Origin: Bacteroidia bacterium
Lineage (GTDB): Bacteria; Bacteroidota; Bacteroidia; Flavobacteriales_E; Vicingaceae
NCBI GenBank assembly: GCA_030426475.1
Contig: JAUHYR010000024.1
Location: 1 to 34,315, forward strand
Direction of reading: 5' to 3'
DNA length: 34,315 nucleotides
Shown here: positions 31,196 through 34,315 of the stretch, one piece after another
How positions within the stretch are numbered: the first letter of the stretch is position 1
Layout of the letters: each line of letters opens with the position of its first letter
The notes under the pieces: generated by a model
Told to the model about the DNA's origin: nothing
The model's database searches: none
The model's input: only the letters and a program-made list of their open reading frames with translations
Program-made: the position numbers and the translations under genes

Positions 31196-33217
31196 ATGAA
31201 GAAATTTAAAGCTTTACTTCTTTTTGGCATCGGGCTAACCACAGCCCTTTATTCTCAGAATAATGTGGGTATAGGAACAAACACGCCCGATCCTACTTCC
31301 GCTTTAGAAGTACAAAGTACCGATAAAGGAATTTTAATACCAAGAACAGATACGAATTCAGTAAATGTTGCATCTGTACCTGGAAATCCTGCCACAGGAT
31401 TATTAATATACCAAAATACGGATAACATATTTTATTACTTTGATGGAGTAAAGTGGACACCAATCGGAGCTGGAGCCTCAGCCGGCCCAACTGGCCCAAC
31501 CGGTCCAGCGGGAGCTAACGGAACAAATGGTGCAACAGGAGCACAAGGTCCAACCGGTCCTGCCGGAGCTAATGGAGCAACTGGCCCTACCGGTCCAACA
31601 GGTCCTACAGGTGTAGCGGGTACTAATGGAGCAACCGGTCCGACTGGTCCTACAGGTTTTGGAGTTGGTCCTACAGGTCCAACTGGTCCTGCGGGAGCTA
31701 ATGGAGCAACCGGTTCGCAAGGTCCTACTGGTCCAACAGGAGCAAATGGAACTAACGGAGCTACTGGAGCTCAAGGTCCGACTGGCCCAACAGGTCCAAC
31801 AGGAGCAAATGGTGCTAATGGAGCAACCGGAGCTCAGGGTCCGACAGGAGCAAATGGTGCACAAGGTCCAACAGGTCCAACCGGAGCTAACGGAACTAAC
31901 GGAGCAACCGGTTCGCAAGGTCCAACCGGAGCAACCGGTCCAACAGGTTCTTTTACAACAAATGCATGGCTAATTTTAGGTAATGCTGGTACAACCCCTG
32001 CAACCAATTTTATTGGAACAACAGATAATCAGTCATTTGTAGTTAGAACAAATAATAATGAAAGAATGAGAGTTTTGAACACTGGTCAGGTTGCAGTAAA
32101 CTCTACAACAACTTTTGCTAATTCTACATTCTTTTCTGCAGCTGGAGGAAATAATAATGCTGTAGATGGAAGCGCAGCAGGTACTGGAGATGCTGTATAT
32201 GGTCAACAAACAGGAACAGGAAATGGTGTAAGAGGATTAACGAATAATACAGGTAGAGGAGTAATTGGAATTCATATTGGTGCTGCCGGTGGCTATGGTG
32301 TTCAAGGGCAGTCAAGTGGAACTACAGCGCTAGGTGTTTTTGGTATTGTTACTAATGCAGCTGGAACCGGAGCAGGTGTGCAAGGACAAACAGCAGGTAA
32401 TGGAGTAGGTGTTGCAGGCTTTAGTACAGGTGCTGCAACTACTGGTCTAGGAGTTTATGGGCAAGCTGCAAACTCTTTAGGTATTGGAGGATTTTTTTAT
32501 AATACTCATGCAAGCGGTACTGGAATTGCAGCAGGAGGTAATAATATAGCTACGGCATACTATTTAACGGCAGGTAGTGGAGGTGCATTTACTGCTAGAG
32601 ATTATGGGGTTTATGCTTTTGCTTACGGTGGTGCAGCTGGTGGTGTTACTGCTGGTGGTTATTTTAGAGATAGCATTAGTGTGGCTATTGATTACTGGGC
32701 TAGAGTAGCATGTAGAAATGCAGGTATTGACCAAAAAATAATTGGTTCTGGAGCAAACTCTACTGTGGTTAATGGTTTAGATAATAAAGAGGTAGTAATG
32801 TTTTCAACAGAGGCACCTGAAATATTGTTTGAAGATTATGGAAAAGCTCAATTAGTAAATGGATATGCCAAGATTACCTTAGACCCTATTTTTTCTAAAA
32901 ATATTACTGTAAACGAAAAACATGAATTAAGAGTATTTATTCAACTTGAAGGTGATTGTAATGGAGTTTATGTAACTAATAAAACTAAAAATGGATTTGA
33001 AGTAAAAGAACTTGCTAATGGAAACTCTAATGTTAGTTTCTCATATCATGTAGTTGCGAATAGAGCGGACAGATATTCTAATGGACAACTATCTTCAAAG
33101 TTTGAGGATATTCGATTCCCTGAGGCTCCTTCAAAGGAAAAAGTAAATTCTGTTACTAAAAAGGAATTAATTCAAGGTCAGCCAATTGAGAATTCTGAAA
33201 TAAAGAAATTGAGATAA
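31196..33217 (+). CDS. Collagen-like repeat secreted protein (first copy)
   Basis: I take the ATG at 31196 (673 residues) rather than the TTG two codons earlier. A signal peptide ([21 protein letters not shown]) is followed by an N-terminal head, [20 protein letters not shown] to WTPIGAGAS, of the type that heads phage-tail-like and Bacteroidota surface proteins. Next come about 50 Gly-X-Y triplets ([12 protein letters not shown]), interrupted once by GFGV, then a Gly/Ala/Thr-rich region that looks like repeated fibre turns, and a C-terminal domain (about 545-640) with [23 protein letters not shown]. Likely a trimeric surface fibre. No sorting domain was recognised. A second copy follows directly. 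Confidence 0.9.
   Translation: MKKFKALLLFGIGLTTALYSQNNVGIGTNTPDPTSALEVQSTDKGILIPRTDTNSVNVASVPGNPATGLLIYQNTDNIFYYFDGVKWTPIGAGASAGPTGPTGPAGANGTNGATGAQGPTGPAGANGATGPTGPTGPTGVAGTNGATGPTGPTGFGVGPTGPTGPAGANGATGSQGPTGPTGANGTNGATGAQGPTGPTGPTGANGANGATGAQGPTGANGAQGPTGPTGANGTNGATGSQGPTGATGPTGSFTTNAWLILGNAGTTPATNFIGTTDNQSFVVRTNNNERMRVLNTGQVAVNSTTTFANSTFFSAAGGNNNAVDGSAAGTGDAVYGQQTGTGNGVRGLTNNTGRGVIGIHIGAAGGYGVQGQSSGTTALGVFGIVTNAAGTGAGVQGQTAGNGVGVAGFSTGAATTGLGVYGQAANSLGIGGFFYNTHASGTGIAAGGNNIATAYYLTAGSGGAFTARDYGVYAFAYGGAAGGVTAGGYFRDSISVAIDYWARVACRNAGIDQKIIGSGANSTVVNGLDNKEVVMFSTEAPEILFEDYGKAQLVNGYAKITLDPIFSKNITVNEKHELRVFIQLEGDCNGVYVTNKTKNGFEVKELANGNSNVSFSYHVVANRADRYSNGQLSSKFEDIRFPEAPSKEKVNSVTKKELIQGQPIENSEIKKLR
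31259..31483 (+). repeat. Direct repeat of the head-domain DNA (partner at 33354-33578)
   Basis: The DNA for the mature N-terminal head is the same length and close to identical in both collagen-like genes, with mostly third-position differences, while the signal peptide DNA just upstream differs. This points to duplication or gene conversion. Confidence 0.85.
31484..31948 (+). repeat. Gly-X-Y collagen-like repeat tract, copy 1
   Basis: A run of 9-base units coding mainly [12 protein letters not shown] and GPA, with one 4-residue interruption (GFGV). Its GC content is higher than the surroundings. Confidence 0.95.
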
Positions 33218-33245
33218 TTTTTATAAAACTGCAACCTTACCAATA

Positions 33246-33273
33246 AAAAAGCCGTCTAATAGATGGCTTTTTT
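33246..33273 (+). terminator. Intrinsic terminator between the two collagen-like genes
   Basis: A 12-base-pair stem (33246-33257 with 33261-33272, one wobble) with a 3-base loop and a T-run. The copies are separate transcription units. Confidence 0.9.
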
Positions 33274-33281
33274 AATTTTAA

Positions 33282-33289
33282 TAGCTTTG
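33282..33289 (+). promoter_or_regulatory. Possible -7 element TAGCTTTG of the second collagen-like gene
   Basis: TAGCTTTG matches TAnnTTTG and ends 4 bases before the ATG at 33294. The terminator stem occupies the -33 region, so the match may be chance; if real, the mRNA is leaderless. Confidence 0.35.
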
Positions 33290-33293
33290 TATT

Positions 33294-34315
33294 ATGAAAA
33301 AAATTAAATTACTTGTTTTATTATGTGGGATGTCTGGTGCTATAATAGCCCAGAATAATGTGGGTATAGGGACGAACACACCCGACCCTACCTCCGCTTT
33401 AGAAGTACAAAGTACCGATAAAGGAGTATTAATACCAAGGACAGATACCAATGCAGTAAATACAGCATCTGCACCCGGAAACCCTGCCACAGGATTGTTA
33501 ATATACCAAAATACGGATAATATATTTTATTACTTTGACGGTGTAAAATGGACACCAATAGGTGCAGGAGCTTCTGCCGGTCCAACTGGCCCAACCGGTC
33601 CTGCCGGAGCAAATGGTGCAACAGGTGTACAAGGTCCAACTGGTCCAGCGGGAGCTAACGGAGCTACCGGTCCTCAAGGTCCAACAGGCCCTACAGGAGC
33701 TGCTGGTACTAATGGAGCAACCGGTCCGACTGGCCCAACTGGTTTTGGAATAGGTCCAACAGGTCCAACTGGCCCTGCTGGCCCAACAGGTGCGAATGGA
33801 GCAGCCGGAGCTACAGGTCCAACAGGCGCAAACGGAGTCACTGGTCCAGCGGGAACTAATGGTGCTACCGGACCTCAAGGCCCTACTGGTCCCACAGGAG
33901 CTAATGGTGCAAACGGAGCAACAGGAGCACAAGGTCCTACCGGCCCTACGGGAAGCTTTACTACCAATGCATGGTTAATTTTAGGAAATGCAGGAACTAC
34001 TCCTGCTACTAATTTTATTGGTACTACTGATGCGCAAGATTTTGTTGTTCGGACAAATAATGTTGAAAGAGCAAGAGTAGAGAGTGCCGGAAGAATTACA
34101 GTAAATTATACTCCGTCTGGTGGGTATGAACAATTTGGAGTTGGAACCACTGGTTCAAATGCGGCAATATTAGCATTTACTAATAGTACCGGAAGTGGTG
34201 CAGCTGCAGGTTTAGGCTTGTATGCTAATGCATCTGGAACCGGAACAAGTGGTTCTGGTTACTTTTTTAATTCAAATGCTTTAAATACTGGTGTTGCTTT
34301 AACATCTTGGCATCA
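33294..34315 (+). CDS. Collagen-like repeat secreted protein (second copy, 3' truncated by window)
   Basis: The frame opens at ATG 33294 and stays open to the window end (340 codons). The signal peptide, [20 protein letters not shown], is unlike that of the first copy, but from the first mature residues on the head ([24 protein letters not shown]...) is almost the same and its DNA is close to identical to 31259-31483. The Gly-X-Y tract is shorter, keeps a GFGI interruption at the same place, and is followed by the shared [21 protein letters not shown]. The next part (after about 260) departs from copy 1. Probably the same kind of surface fibre with a different C-terminal part. Confidence 0.88.
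   Translation, partial: MKKIKLLVLLCGMSGAIIAQNNVGIGTNTPDPTSALEVQSTDKGVLIPRTDTNAVNTASAPGNPATGLLIYQNTDNIFYYFDGVKWTPIGAGASAGPTGPTGPAGANGATGVQGPTGPAGANGATGPQGPTGPTGAAGTNGATGPTGPTGFGIGPTGPTGPAGPTGANGAAGATGPTGANGVTGPAGTNGATGPQGPTGPTGANGANGATGAQGPTGPTGSFTTNAWLILGNAGTTPATNFIGTTDAQDFVVRTNNVERARVESAGRITVNYTPSGGYEQFGVGTTGSNAAILAFTNSTGSGAAAGLGLYANASGTGTSGSGYFFNSNALNTGVALTSWH
33579..33953 (+). repeat. Gly-X-Y collagen-like repeat tract, copy 2
   Basis: Same triplet set and same GFG(I) interruption as the tract at 31484-31948, but about 90 bases shorter and in different order. Confidence 0.95.

Noticed and set aside
31478-31918. Long open frames on the minus strand rich in Ser, Cys and Thr (also 33498-33932)
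   Set aside because: They are complements of the Gly-X-Y repeats, which produce stop-free frames in several phases. No start signals or codon pattern support them.
27060-34315. Phage or mobile island because of tail-fibre-like collagen and PKD proteins
   Set aside because: No integrase, terminase, capsid, transposase or att repeats are visible, and the surroundings are housekeeping genes with the same AT-rich composition.

Overview
The window reads as a stretch of chromosome from a member of the Bacteroidota, probably a Flavobacteriales-like lineage. The reasons are a low GC content, several exact matches to the phylum's TAnnTTTG -7 promoter element, a general lack of Shine-Dalgarno sequences, type IX secretion (T9SS) type sorting domains, a DUF6089/PorG-like barrel, FadL/OmpP1-type and DUF4382 proteins, and the short archaeal/eukaryotic-type ProRS usual in this phylum. 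No integrase, transposase, phage structural cluster or CRISPR array was seen. No stretch above 300 bases lacks a gene; the longest gap (29007-29264, 258 b) is AT-rich and I see nothing definite in it.

Region 1 (1-7572, + strand): the 3' end of hemE, then a signalling and envelope block. It holds a single-domain response regulator, a receiver-like protein without its phospho-acceptor Asp, a hybrid histidine kinase carrying kinase, receiver and Hpt modules, another single-domain response regulator, a small outer-membrane protein, a DUF4382 lipoprotein, a coiled-coil lipoprotein and a zinc-metalloprotease lipoprotein. Several of these genes have strong AGGAGG-type ribosome binding sites, which the rest of the window lacks. 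None of the regulators has a DNA-binding output domain.

Region 2 (7577-14028, - strand): a compact run radC > polysaccharide deacetylase-like > upp > membrane protein > YjjG-like phosphatase, with stop/start overlaps. Upstream of it are tRNA-Glu(UUC) > rpsT, and upstream of those proS > a conserved unknown gene.

Region 3 (14141-17282, + strand): an aromatic-rich, low-complexity lipoprotein and an OmpP1/FadL-family porin-like protein. They converge, with a 24-base overlap, on a glucosaminidase-LysM gene (- strand).

Region 4 (17259-26942, mostly - strand): glucosaminidase-LysM, a membrane-anchored DUF3352-like/beta-propeller protein, an inactive/active M16 peptidase pair with a nitronate monooxygenase-like gene, a DUF6089/PorG-like barrel (+), a retropepsin-like protein and malate dehydrogenase.

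Region 5 (27060-34315): a large secreted protein of six PKD domains with a T9SS sorting domain (- strand); an ECF sigma factor overlapping a membrane-anchored, anti-sigma-like protein that ends in Ig/PKD-like and gliding-type C-terminal domains; and two tandem collagen-like (GPT/GAN repeat) secreted paralogues, the second cut by the window end.

The most interesting signals are the Shine-Dalgarno-rich signalling/lipoprotein block in an otherwise Shine-Dalgarno-poor genome, the output-less phosphorelay with a dead receiver, the sigma/anti-sigma pair with a surface-protein-like sensor, and the collagen-like paralogues.
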